The notes under the pieces were generated by a model. The model saw only the letters and a program-made list of their open reading frames with translations, had not been told where the DNA came from and made no database searches. Shown here piece after piece: positions 22,698-32,408 of a stretch of DNA of 64,000 nucleotides. A program made the translations under genes and the position numbers. The stretch is from Incurvaria masculella (taxonomy: Eukaryota > Arthropoda > Insecta > Lepidoptera > Incurvariidae). Each line of letters starts with the position of its first letter. Position 1 is the stretch's first letter. The stretch is from contig OX335649.1 of assembly GCA_946894095.1 (NCBI GenBank), positions 16,944,001 through 17,008,000 on the forward strand. The letters run 5' to 3'.

Positions 22698-22749
22698 ACT
22701 CAGTGTATCACTTGTATTCTGTTTTCAGAATACAAATGATACACTGAGT
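22698..22749. repeat. Near-perfect hairpin, 24-bp stem, 4-nt loop
   Basis: Positions 22698-22721 pair with 22726-22749 with one C/T difference that becomes a wobble pair. Loop TTTT. Related in style to the hairpins at 11842-11949. Confidence 0.85.
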
Positions 22750-23120
22750 TAGTACTATTCTGTGATTGAACCCTAACCTAAATAAAGTTAATAAAAGAAT
22801 AATATTAAAGTATGAAAACTAACGCAACTACTTAATTCCACGTTATAAAATGCATAAAATAACTAATAGAATGCAATCTTAGATACACATATTTTGATTT
22901 TTAAATTAATGTACTGTATAATAATAAGCCGGTTTTAAAAAGGTTATTGGGAATCTTACAACTTTCACATAATGGTAGTAAAATATAGCTCAAATTTTAC
23001 CACTGATCAAAGAAAGGATTATTTTACATTCTGCAGGCAATTTTACAAAAAATCGGGGAATGATTAATAAACTACATTTGTAAGGGAACAGAGGGTTTAT
23101 TCCTCGAATTTTGTGCTACG
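22750..23120. other. No gene recognised; AT-rich
   Basis: No identifiable feature. Confidence 0.4.
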
Positions 23121-23306
23121 GAATCAGGAGTGTTTCCGTCGAGCAATACATTTTGACAGCGGTTGTCAAAGCATTTTTCCCGGCGGATAGACTAAATCAA
23201 TAAGGATCAGGACTTAGAAATCACGAAATCAGGAATATTTCACTAGAAGAAAACACTTACACAACCGCTGTCAAAGTTGTTCGACCGACGGAATTGCTCC
23301 CGATTC
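23121..23306. mobile_element. Small MITE-like inverted repeat element
   Basis: The left end GAATCAGGAGTGTTTCCGTC and the complement of the right end (GAATCGGGAGCAATTCCGTC) begin imperfect arms of about 45 bp, meeting TGACAGCGGTTGT on both sides. Non-coding centre. Confidence 0.65.
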
Positions 23307-23968
23307 TTGTGCACGGAAATCCAAGAATAGACCCGCAGACCTTACGGGCCATACGGGCCGGCCGCACCCGACCACGGAGTTCCATCAGCGGTGCTCTCAC
23401 AAAGGGCCAACTATCTATTGTTCCACTGGCGGCGATGAACACACCTCGCTTCCTGCATAATATGATTCGTGTCCCGCAGCCGCCTCCGCCGCAGCCGCCA
23501 GCCACTCCCTAATGTAATTGCCATGGACGTGTTAACATAGCACTAGACAAAAAGTATGAAGCATTGTTTATTTTTAGCTATACTATTACAGTGTTTTCGT
23601 GACTGCACTCATGTGTGGAAGCGAGACTCAAAAGGCAAAATAGACACGAATGTTCTTAGAATGAATGTCCTTACTGTGGTCTTTCCGCATGCTGATTTAT
23701 CATCTCTGCCTACCCTCCGGGGAAGCGGTGTGATTTGATATATGTTAGTATGTACTATAAAAAAACAGCGTTGAAGCATAATATTTTATCAGAATTTAGC
23801 CTTTTGTAGTACCTCTAGTTACCTTTACTATTATTTATATTTAAAAAACTGTTGGTTTATAGACCTATGATAAGAAAAAAATTAATCAACTTGTCTTACC
23901 TTGGGCCACCAGTTATTTTTATGGTATTACTGGTTTTGATGGATCATTTAGTACCATTTGGTATGAAT
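23307..23968. other. No firm gene; proline-rich open frame at 23294-23512
   Basis: A plus-strand frame ends in a proline-rich stretch (PQPPPPQPPATP) before a stop. It overlaps the MITE end and has no domain. I do not call it a gene. The remainder is AT-rich. Confidence 0.35.
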
Positions 23969-24783
23969 AAAAGTAGGTCGATCGAGTTATACAACATAAT
24001 TACGCATGCATTATGCTGCCTACGCAATGAGACATATTATTCCGAAGTGGAAAAATAATCCTGTTAACTGCACAAAACGTACGTAGAAACTTTGATCGTA
24101 ATATTTAAATAACGTTATAAAAAAAAACAAAATACTGTCGCCTGGTTGTAGAAACGTGGAGATACTGTTTTGATGAGTAGAATTTCCCAAATTATTACCA
24201 TCTCCCCAGAAATGGGGCGAAAAAAAGTTGGTTTGTTGAGAAATTATCTAGTTTCATGTGTGGTCTTAAGAACGGCCCGTAAGCAAGTGAAAATCCCGCA
24301 TCGAATCTGCCTGCCGAGAGCGGTATCTATTGCTATTTCATTATGAGTGAGACAGGGCGTGAATACAAGAGCGAGAGCGCGTCATCTACCACGCGCCGGG
24401 TACCTACTACCGTCTACTATCGGGCCGCGCGCCTCCGCTTCGCAGTGAAATTATTACTACCTATTATCTTTGCCCGCATGATGCCACCGCACCTGCACTG
24501 CCTATGTATACATATGTAGGTAGGTGGATGGATGTATTTCATGTTTTGTGGAATGGTTGGGTAATTTTGAGGCGCGAGTGCTCTACGCTCCGTGTTGTCA
24601 GTGCCCGGGCCAGTACCTACAAAATGTTCTCGCAGGAATTGCGAACGTAGATCAATGGGTTGCTAAAAATGTACCTACATCTAACTATTATTGTCAAAAT
24701 ATTTTATATGGTTAGGTTCTATACAACAGAACTAAGCCTCCAATTTTATTGGTAATCGTCTATCGGGATATAGTATAGTATAT

Positions 24784-25720
24784 ATAAGGTGAGTTTAAAA
24801 TAAGGTGAGTTTAAAATAATCTACAAGCCTTATAGGGTTGATTCAGTATCTGATATAGAACAACTTTTGCTAAGAATGTAGGTATGTAATTTTTTTTGTT
24901 CCATATTAATTTTTGGGAAATTTATGCATTACATTCTTCCCAGTATTGTCAACAACTTTTGCGAAGAAACTATGTACCTATCGGTAATGGTTTCCAAGAA
25001 AATAAATTATTAAAGTGCACTAACTCTTCAAACTGCCTATTTGAAAAATAGGTTCCGCGCCGCGCCGGCCGGCGGCGCGGTGGCGGCGCGCGGCGGCTGA
25101 GTCTATTTTACCTACCCGAATAGTTTTGCCTCCTTCCCACGCTGACGTACGCCGCGCCGGGCTATGGATTTGGTCGGCGCGGCTGTAATGTAGGTATGTA
25201 CACAAGCATGCATGTCCTTTTTCGCGCGATCGGCGCTCGCTTCACTTAAATTCACTCACGTGTGATACTCAGGTCCGATGCGCGTCATGGACCTTGACAT
25301 ACTAATTGCTTTCAAAACGAAAAGAAACGTCCTTCAGTGAGAGGGGAGGCGGTGGCGGCGGGGGAGATGGGGCGGCGGGGCTTCTGTCTGCGCACGCGGC
25401 GGCGGCGGCGGCGGAGAATTGTCTTGTGTCAGTGGGTCACGGTCGGGTCAACGCCCCGTGGTTGACCTATATTTTTAATTAGGTAGTTGAAGAGTTAGTG
25501 CACTTTAATAATTTATTTTCTTGGAAACCATTACAGATAGGTGCATAGTTTCTTCGCAAAAGTTGTTTAAAATACTGGGAAGAACATACTGTTTAAATTT
25601 CTCAAAAATTAAAATGGAACAAAAAAAATTACAAGCCTACATTCTTAGCAAAAGTTGTTCTATATCAGATACTGAATCAACCCTATAAGGCTTGTAGATT
25701 ATTTTAAACTCACCTTATAT
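24784..25720. mobile_element. Long-TIR element A with GC-rich core, copy 1
   Basis: Arms of about 250 bp: left from GGTGAGTTTAAAATAATC through TTAGTGCACTAA-type sequence, right as its complement ending CTCACCTTATAT. The core (25050-25450) is very CpG-rich with CGG runs. No transposase. A 16-bp unit (AAGGTGAGTTTAAAAT) is duplicated at the left end (24786-24817). Confidence 0.8.
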
Positions 25721-26347
25721 ATGGTGAGTTTTTAATAATCTACAAGCCTTATAGGGTTGATTCAGTATCTGATATAGAACAACTTTTGCTAAGAATATAG
25801 GTATCTAATTTTTTTTGTTGCATTATAATTTTTGAGAAATTTAAACAGTATGTTCTTCCCAGTATTGTATACAACTTTTGCGAAGAAACTATGCACCTAT
25901 GGGTAATGGTGTCCAAGAAAATAATTTATTAAAGTGCACTAACTCTTCAACTGCCTAATTAAAAATATAGGTCAACCACGGGCCATTGACACTACTGTGA
26001 CCCACTAACGCAAAACACAATTTACCTCCGCGCCGCGCCGCCGCCCTGCTCAGCCGCGTGCTCTGACAGGGCGCAGGGTAGGTAAGTAGGGGAAGCATCT
26101 GCCGCGACGGCAAATGCTACTTACCTACCCGAACCGTTTTGTTTCGTTCCCACTTCTAATTGCTTTCAAACGAAAACAAACGTCCTTCAGCGTGAGGCGG
26201 CGGCGGCGGCGGAACGGGGCGGTTGTGTCTTGCGTCAGAGGGTCACAATAAGGTCAATGTCCCGTGGTTGGCCTATTGTTCAAATAGGCAGTTGAAGAAT
26301 TAGTGCACTTTAATAAATTATTTTCATGGAAACCGTTACCGATAGAT
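25721..26347. mobile_element. Long-TIR element B, right arm truncated, copy 1
   Basis: Same family as element A and directly adjoining it. The left arm (25723-25985) is complete. A different GC-rich core follows (26020-26230). The right arm stops at about 26347, where a SINE fragment begins. Confidence 0.75.
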
Positions 26348-26359
26348 GCATTTATGCAT

Positions 26360-26415
26360 TTAGCCAAACTACCACATGGGAATTAGGTGCCATGCCAGAA
26401 CCTTCCTTATATGGT
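26360..26415 (-). mobile_element. SINE fragment
   Basis: ACCACATGGGAATTAGGTGC and CATGCCAGAACCTTCCTTAT match the complement of the SINE 3' body. It truncates element B. Duplicated at 33985-34040. Confidence 0.6.
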
Positions 26416-27021
26416 TACCATATACCGTCTATGATAGAAGTGTTCTCAAGCTTTCCCTCGGAAATATTTATTAGACGCCGCTCAGCGCCCGCCCCGCCCG
26501 CACAATAACCGCCGCCCACGCGCTGGCGCGCGGCGGCAAGGGATACCGTCAATATTACCATCAACAATAACGGCGTATTAGAAGAAAATTTAAATATTAA
26601 TATAAAGTTTAAATATACCTTTATAGGTAGTATTAAAACCATAATCTCTCTTTGAAAACATACGGCTTTTCACGCCGCGGCAGGTGTAGGCAGGTTTTGT
26701 CAAGGAGAAAGCCGCCACGTTCCGTCGGAGAATGTCTCTTCCCGCTGCGGCAAAAGCCGTAAGTTTTCAAACATGTTCAAAGACCGCGGTAATCTCAAAA
26801 GTATCAAAAACCATAATTATTTTGGAAATTAGCTTTATTTGGAAATTATCATTTTAACTAATATCCGAATTATTTGGCCTAGGGTTGTTATCTGTCCTGA
26901 ATTTTTTTTTATTTTGAATTTTTCTTAGGCACAAATAATACCAAAACAAAAAAGTGGATGCTATATGGGGCCAGTTTGTGCATAAGGCAATCAATATAAA
27001 AAAAACATATGGGTTATATAT

Positions 27022-27150
27022 TTGTCAGCCTCGGTAGCCCAGTGGCGCGACGCCTTGCGGTTCGATAAGCTGGGTGAAGTAACTCTGAGAGCTGTGGGTT
27101 TCTAGAGGGGTGACCGTTTTCCACCTTTGAGGCTGGACGTGGTTCGGATT
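27022..27150 (+). mobile_element. SINE 5S-like head, body replaced, copy 1
   Basis: GTCAGCCTCGGTAGCCCAGT...GCGACGCCTTGCGGTTCGAT...GGGGTGACCGTTTTC is followed by GGCTGGACGTGGTTCGGAT, then it breaks into an ACGG-type repeat. Head only. Duplicated at 34647-34775. Confidence 0.75.
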
Positions 27151-27485
27151 ATACGTTTTTTAGTTCCGTAACCAAAGGGTGCCAACGGAAGTCTATTACT
27201 AAGCCTCCTGTCCGTCCGTCCGTCCGTCCGTCTGTTCCAGGGCTGTATCTCATAAACCATAATAGGTAGGTAGCTGAAATTCTCACAGAGTGTGTTTTGC
27301 CGCTATAACAACAGACAGGTTAAATTTAAAATATAAAACACCGTATTATATAAAATATAAACTTTAGTGCAAATCGGACTCGCACACAAAGGGTTCCGTA
27401 CCAACGTACAAAATTTAACAAAAAAAAACACGATCATTGTATGGGGACCCCCTTGAATTATTATTATTTTAAAATTTTTATTTAA
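27151..27485. repeat. Chimeric ACGG-type repeat C5, copy 1
   Basis: The first part (27151-27325) is a plus-orientation left half with the CCGT run. The second part (27365-27480) is the opposite orientation's start (CGGACTCGCACACAAAGGG...TGGGGACCCCCTTG). The two halves point toward each other, giving an inverted chimera. Duplicated at 34776-35110. Confidence 0.75.
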
Positions 27486-27509
27486 ATCCAGTTTAATGTA
27501 GCCGAGCAA

Positions 27510-27745
27510 TACAAGGAGGTTTTTTTTATGCGACCTGACATGGATAGCTACTAACTACCGTTATGATATTAGTCCAATACACCAAATTCCCGAAGAAATT
27601 AGGTGCCATGCTAGGACCTTCCCTTTATGAGCACGGCTACAATAAACTGGATGGAAAACACTGGCATTTTATTATTTCCGCTTTAAACATCTTTTTATCG
27701 AATGCGATGGTACCAATCTGGACGTGCTGAGCCTACCACCTAGTA
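27510..27745 (-). mobile_element. SINE body, head truncated, copy 1
   Basis: TATGCGACCTGACATGGATA at the tail side, then AGGTGCCATGCTAGGACCTT, and CTACCACCTAGTA at the break. Duplicated at 35135-35370. Confidence 0.75.
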
Positions 27746-27928
27746 GTGTCTTACAGCATTACTGAACTATAGAACATTTAGATCTAAGTATGTATTTCAT
27801 AATTATGGACGAAAAATATGTTATGTAAACCCGTGAAGTTTCTTTGCGGGTTCTTATTTACTGGGTTGATCAAATCCGCGGATCTTTGTGACGTAACTTA
27901 GTGTAGAAAGAACTACTTTACGAATATA

Positions 27929-28001
27929 CTGCAAGGCTGGACCCGAACCAGCAAAACATACCATTCGCGGGTATTGCGTCTACCAATTTCGCCACCGGCT
28001 G
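27929..28001 (-). pseudogene. tRNA-like cloverleaf, copy T2
   Basis: Minus strand, 73 nt. It has GTGGCGAAATTGGTAGACGC, anticodon stem ATACC/GGTAT with loop CGCGAAT, and a perfect 5-bp T stem in GCTGGTTCGGGTCCAGC. The acceptor pairs at 5 of 7, counting one G-U. This is the best-preserved T arm of the three independent copies. Duplicated at 35554-35626. Confidence 0.6.
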
Positions 28002-28240
28002 TGTACCAATAATTTGGAATTCTCCTACAGTCCCTCCTCCCGTAATGAATGCCTCCTACTAACACAGTATTTAAGATTATACCTACATACATTTATTTAA
28101 CGCTTCATCTGCGTTGCGGACATTGCGGGCTCTTTCTTTAATTAATGTGTCCTTGCTTCACGGTCGATTATACATACATACATACATATCACATTCCTTG
28201 GAATAACCGACGTACCGGCTTAGTACGAAAAAGTATATTT
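28002..28240. mobile_element. Rearranged body of the tRNA-Leu-like repeat
   Basis: 28010-28115 matches the upstream flank seen at 42030-42120. 28127-28232 matches the downstream body (TTGCTTCACGGTCGATTATA), but in the orientation opposite to its tRNA module. Part of the element has therefore been inverted relative to T1 and T3. Duplicated at 35627-35865. Confidence 0.6.
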
Positions 28241-28278
28241 ACGTAACTTACTGTAGTTTGACTACCAAAAAGTTTAAA

Positions 28279-28303
28279 TAAATGAAATGAAATGAAATGA
28301 AAG
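28279..28303. repeat. (AATGA)n microsatellite
   Basis: About five tandem units just before the tRNA-like array. Duplicated at 35904-35928. Confidence 0.85.
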
Positions 28304-28346
28304 AACAGCTCGCATTCGCTTGCAACTCAGAAAGGAAAATAAATTC

Positions 28347-29326
28347 GTGCATGAACCGGGTGATAATGGAACTCATGACCTTTGCCATGAGAAGCAAGTC
28401 CCTGCGCCCCTGACCTAAAAAAGTGTTGCATAAACGAGATGAGGATTGCACTTACGGTCTTTGCCATGAGAAACAAGACCCGCGCCCCTAAACTAAAAAA
28501 AAAGGGGTGCATGAACGGAGTGTGGATTAAACTCATGGTCTGCCATGAGAAGCAAGGCGCCGCGCCCCTGAGCTAAAAAACCGGCCAAGTGCGAGTCGGA
28601 CTCGCGCACGAAAGGTTCCGTACCTTCGTACATCATTTAACACCGATTAATTACGTTTTTGTATGGGGGCCCCTTAATTTTTTTATATTTTTGTATTTTT
28701 ACCTATTTGTTGTTATAGCGGCAAAATAAATACACACTCTGTGAACATTTCAGCCGTCCACCTATTACGGTTCATGAGATACAGCCCTTTGACAGACGGA
28801 CGGACGGACGGTAAGAAGAGGCTTAGTAATAGGGTTCCGTTTTCACCCTTTGGGTACGGAACCCTAAAAAGTAGTACATGAACGGAGTGCGGATTGAACT
28901 CATGGTCTTTGCCATGAGAAGCAAGGCCCCACGCCCCTGAGCTAAAAAAAAGTGATGCATGAACGGAGTGTGGATTGAGCTCACGACCTTTGCCATTAGA
29001 AGCAAGGCCCTGCGCCCCTGAGCTAAAATAAGTAGTACATGAACGGAGTGTGGATTGAACTCATGGTCTTGGTCATGAGAAGCAAGCCCCACGCCCCTGA
29101 GCTAAAAAAGTGATGCATGAACGGAGTGTGGATTGAACTTACGACCTTTGCCATGAGAAGCAAGGCCCTGCGCCCCCGAGCTAAAAAATTGGTGCATGAA
29201 CAGGGTGAAGATTAAACTCATCATCTTTGCTATGAGAAGCAAGGCCCTGCGCCCCTGAGCTTAAAAAAGTGGTGCATGAACGGAGTGTGGATTGAACTCA
29301 TGGTCTTTGCCATGCGAATCAAGGCC
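28347..29326 (-). repeat. Tandem array of tRNA-Met-like units, copy 1
   Basis: About nine units of 71-81 bp on the minus strand: 28347, 28423, 28504, 28871, 28952, 29032, 29110, 29189 and a partial at 29269. Each reads TAGCTCAGGGGCGCAGGG (A-box-like), CTTCTCATGGCAAAG (CAT loop), then TGAGTTCAATCC (B-box-like), and the next unit is preceded by a T run of 5-9. In units 5 and 7 AAAGGTCGT before the B box matches animal elongator tRNA-Met closely. The 5' acceptor strand is missing, so these are not functional tRNAs. Frames through the array give repetitive short peptides that I do not treat as proteins. Confidence 0.75.
28575..28870 (-). repeat. ACGG-type repeat C6 inserted in the array, copy 1
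   Basis: A complete ACGG-type repeat (CCGGCCAAGTGCGAGTCGGA to GGGTACGGAACCCTAAAAA) sits in the A run between units 3 and 4. Duplicated at 36200-36495. Confidence 0.9.
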
Positions 29327-30091
29327 TACATGACTACACGACATTTGGTATAATCGATCGCATCGCCACACGGAATGAGTGACACGAAATGAAAAATGTT
29401 CAAGTGTTTCCGAATCAGCGCTAACAAATTAAAAATATGCTCCGTAAATGCCCCAGAATAGGTCGGAAGCTGCTGTGAAAATTCAGGAGTGTGTATTCCG
29501 TATGTCAACTAATTAGCGCAAGAATCGAAAGGCTTACACTCTGACTAGGTACTTCGCGTGAGGCAAAAGTGCATCAAATGCAGTCTATACGAATAGAGGT
29601 ACCTATATATAGGCTGTCTTGTAAGTACGATGTTTTAGGTAACCTCTCTTGGAACCCCTCCTCTCCCGCTCGAGTCAAAACTAGGTACCTACCTACCTAG
29701 TCAAGTACTTCTAGTCAAAACGATCACTCAATGTCAAAATTTTCCAATTTTGTATTTGCCAATATAAAATATTCCATACAGTACGACGCAACACCAAAAC
29801 GCAAAGTAAATCGATTTCGTCATTCAGCCCAAATGATTAGATTCCCTAAATACACAGTAGGTAGGTCGTACTTCTGACCGCTAAATCAGAAACGCAACTC
29901 GTATGCTAATCACCTCAGCTGACACCAGCCGAAAAACCGACCTACACGCTTCCCGTTCGCACCTGCACTGATGACTAAAAAGCAAGCAGTAGTAGTGTAG
30001 GTAATGTAGGTAACGTGCTTCCCTGCCGCCCGGCCCTTCCGCTCCAAGCCCCACACACCCGCGTGCGAAGCGATCGACGCCGAAAGCGGCC
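29325..30091. other. 767-bp segment present only in copy 1
   Basis: Absent from copy 2, where TTT replaces it (36950-36952). It begins at the broken end of the tRNA-like array. AT-rich with many GTAGGTA/TACCTAC motifs. No gene, TIR or target duplication recognised. It is either deleted in copy 2 or inserted in copy 1. Confidence 0.9.
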
Positions 30092-30700
30092 TAGATTTTA
30101 GTCGATTTTCGGTCAATTTTCGTAGTCGACAAATGCTGTAAAAACTATAATACCTAATTCAAATTTTCTTGTTTATTTTTAAATATGACTATATTACGGA
30201 TGTTTGCATGCTATTTATATCTCACACGAACGTGTATAATGAAGCTAATAACCCTTCTGAATATTGGTCGATTTACCCCCAAAAACGGCAAATTTTGTTT
30301 TTGCTGTCATTTGTAAGAGGGTTGATTTTTTGAAAAAACAATAGCATGCAGACACAGATCCATAGATACAGGAGAAAAAAACACAGGTAAATCGCAACAG
30401 CGGTTTTTAAATGATTAGTCAACTACGGATGTATGGGCAAAGTCGCCTCCGGGGGCACCTTAAGTGGCATCCACTTAAGACCCACAAAAAACCGATGGGT
30501 TTCCCTGGCTCCTCTCCTATTTACCCCACTCAGGTAATTTAGCATAATGCTAAGTTTAAAAATGATGGCTGAAATTAAGATATGGGTAGATAGAAACAGC
30601 ATTAAAATCAAGAAAGCGATCCTGAAGTGTATAAGCGCTAACTTGTAACAGTAACTCGGTTCAACGTAGGATTGTGTAAGAGTTCTTGTCTAGCGCCGGG
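30092..30700. other. No gene recognised in this part of copy 1
   Basis: AT-rich. The same sequence is at 36953-37561. Confidence 0.4.
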
Positions 30701-30711
30701 GTATGTAGTCC

Positions 30712-30909
30712 ATGGTCAGGAGCAAGCGGCGGCGGCGGCGACGGCGAACGGGAGGAGGCACGGGCGGGCGGCTGCGGAGGCCCAGGAGAATAGCCGCCGC
30801 TCCACGAATTGAAAGGCTAATTAGGGAGGAAACCTTCCGTTATTCCGACCAGGGTTTCGGTGCAGTTGCTTTGTCATCAGTCGTCCGGGGTTGGTTCCCA
30901 GATGTGTCG
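30712..30909 (+). CDS. Possible exon, arginine/glycine-rich (weak)
   Basis: An ATG-initiated frame encodes a basic N-terminus with a run of eight arginines interrupted by nothing else, then GGGTGGRLRRPRR and IERLIREETFRYSD. A GTGAGT donor-like site follows at 30910-30915. Function is unknown. The arginine/glycine run comes from a CGG-type repeat, which also arises by chance in GC-rich patches, and the -3 position of the start is a T. An overlapping minus-strand frame is equally open. It is duplicated identically at 37573-37770. I give it low weight. Confidence 0.2.
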
Positions 30910-31303
30910 GTGAGTTACGGAGGAGACTGATTGTTACCAGCGAGCATGGAAGGACGTACAATGGTTGATTAGTATTACCAGTGAGCATTGGAAGGACGGG
31001 AGGAGCGATAGAAACTAATTCGTATGGCGGCAGCGTAGCAACGAGTAGTCCATAATGTATAATTGTACTTAGATCGCTTATGAATTCGAGACGCCCATAA
31101 TATTCTGTCAAAATGGTGTCTTCGGTTTTTAAGTTTCGACTTATTTTACGTCTTTGTAAAAGAGCAATACGTTTAACAAATTGTTTTGCATTCGGACGGG
31201 AGGATTACTATAAGATTCATCTCCTATTGTTTTTATGGAACTAGACATGGTTGACTAATACCACACCGCTTGTCATACTATCAGCCCAACGGGAACCACT
31301 TAA

Positions 31304-31593
31304 GAGGATAATGAGGTGATCAAGTTCCATACAATGGCTCGTGCCTGTTTCCTCAGTCAAATTAAGAAAAAACAAAGAAAAAAAATCAACATAGAGCTAC
31401 GTCTGTACGTTTTTGTTTTTATGATAACTTAACTTGTAGCCATGATAAACGCCTTTATGTATTTGTGTATCATATCACGGATATGAGTAAATTTATAAAA
31501 AACAAACACATACAAACATAGCACTCAGTAGATTTATTGAATGTGCAAATAATCAGAAAAATATTTCTTAATTTGACTGAGGAAATAGGCGCG
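31304..31593. mobile_element. TTAA-flanked MITE D, truncated by the duplication join
   Basis: The left end follows TTAA (31300-31303) and begins GAGGATAATGAGGTGATC. The right arm is cut off at the copy 1/copy 2 junction after AAATAGGCGCG. The full element is at 38165-38490. Confidence 0.85.
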
Positions 31594-32408
31594 AAAAGTA
31601 GGTCGATCGAGTTATACAACATAATTACGCATGCATTATGCTGCCTACGCAATGAGACATATTATTCCGAAGTGGAAAAATAATCCTGTTAACTGCACAA
31701 AACGTACGTAGAAACTTTGATCGTAATATTTAAATAACGTTATAAAAAAAAACAAAATACTGTCGCCTGGTTGTAGAAACGTGGAGATACTGTTTTGATG
31801 AGTAGAATTTCCCAAATTATTACCATCTCCCCAGAAATGGGGCGAAAAAAAGTTGGTTTGTTGAGAAATTATCTAGTTTCATGTGTGGTCTTAAGAACGG
31901 CCCGTAAGCAAGTGAAAATCCCGCATCGAATCTGCCTGCCGAGAGCGGTATCTATTGCTATTTCATTATGAGTGAGACAGGGCGTGAATACAAGAGCGAG
32001 AGCGCGTCATCTACCACGCGCCGGGTACCTACTACCGTCTACTATCGGGCCGCGCGCCTCCGCTTCGCAGTGAAATTATTACTACCTATTATCTTTGCCC
32101 GCATGATGCCACCGCACCTGCACTGCCTATGTATACATATGTAGGTAGGTGGATGGATGTATTTCATGTTTTGTGGAATGGTTGGGTAATTTTGAGGCGC
32201 GAGTGCTCTACGCTCCGTGTTGTCAGTGCCCGGGCCAGTACCTACAAAATGTTCTCGCAGGAATTGCGAACGTAGATCAATGGGTTGCTAAAAATGTACC
32301 TACATCTAACTATTATTGTCAAAATATTTTATATGGTTAGGTTCTATACAACAGAACTAAGCCTCCAATTTTATTGGTAATCGTCTATCGGGATATAGTA
32401 TAGTATAT

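Larger units (their letters stand above)
23969..31593. repeat. Large tandem duplication, copy 1 (7625 bp)
   Basis: It corresponds to 31594-38454 with a constant offset of 7625 up to position 29324, and 6861 after 30091. I saw no substitutions in the stretches compared, and all open frames translate identically. The right boundary lies inside the terminal repeat of a MITE (31304-31593). At the junction the parents share about one base, so the join is blunt or has minimal microhomology. Confidence 0.95.

Noticed and set aside
23257..23512. Glycine-rich minus frame and proline-rich plus frame
   Set aside because: They are complements of each other from a CCGCCG-type repeat. The minus frame lacks an ATG at its stated start (GTG), and the region overlaps a MITE end.
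28823..29092. Repetitive 89-codon minus-strand protein
   Set aside because: The frame merely reads through tRNA-like tandem units and into an inserted repeat. Repetition comes from the DNA array.
28347..29326. CRISPR-like array
   Set aside because: Units are contiguous 71-81 bp repeats without unique spacers, and the DNA is eukaryotic. The unit content is tRNA-like.
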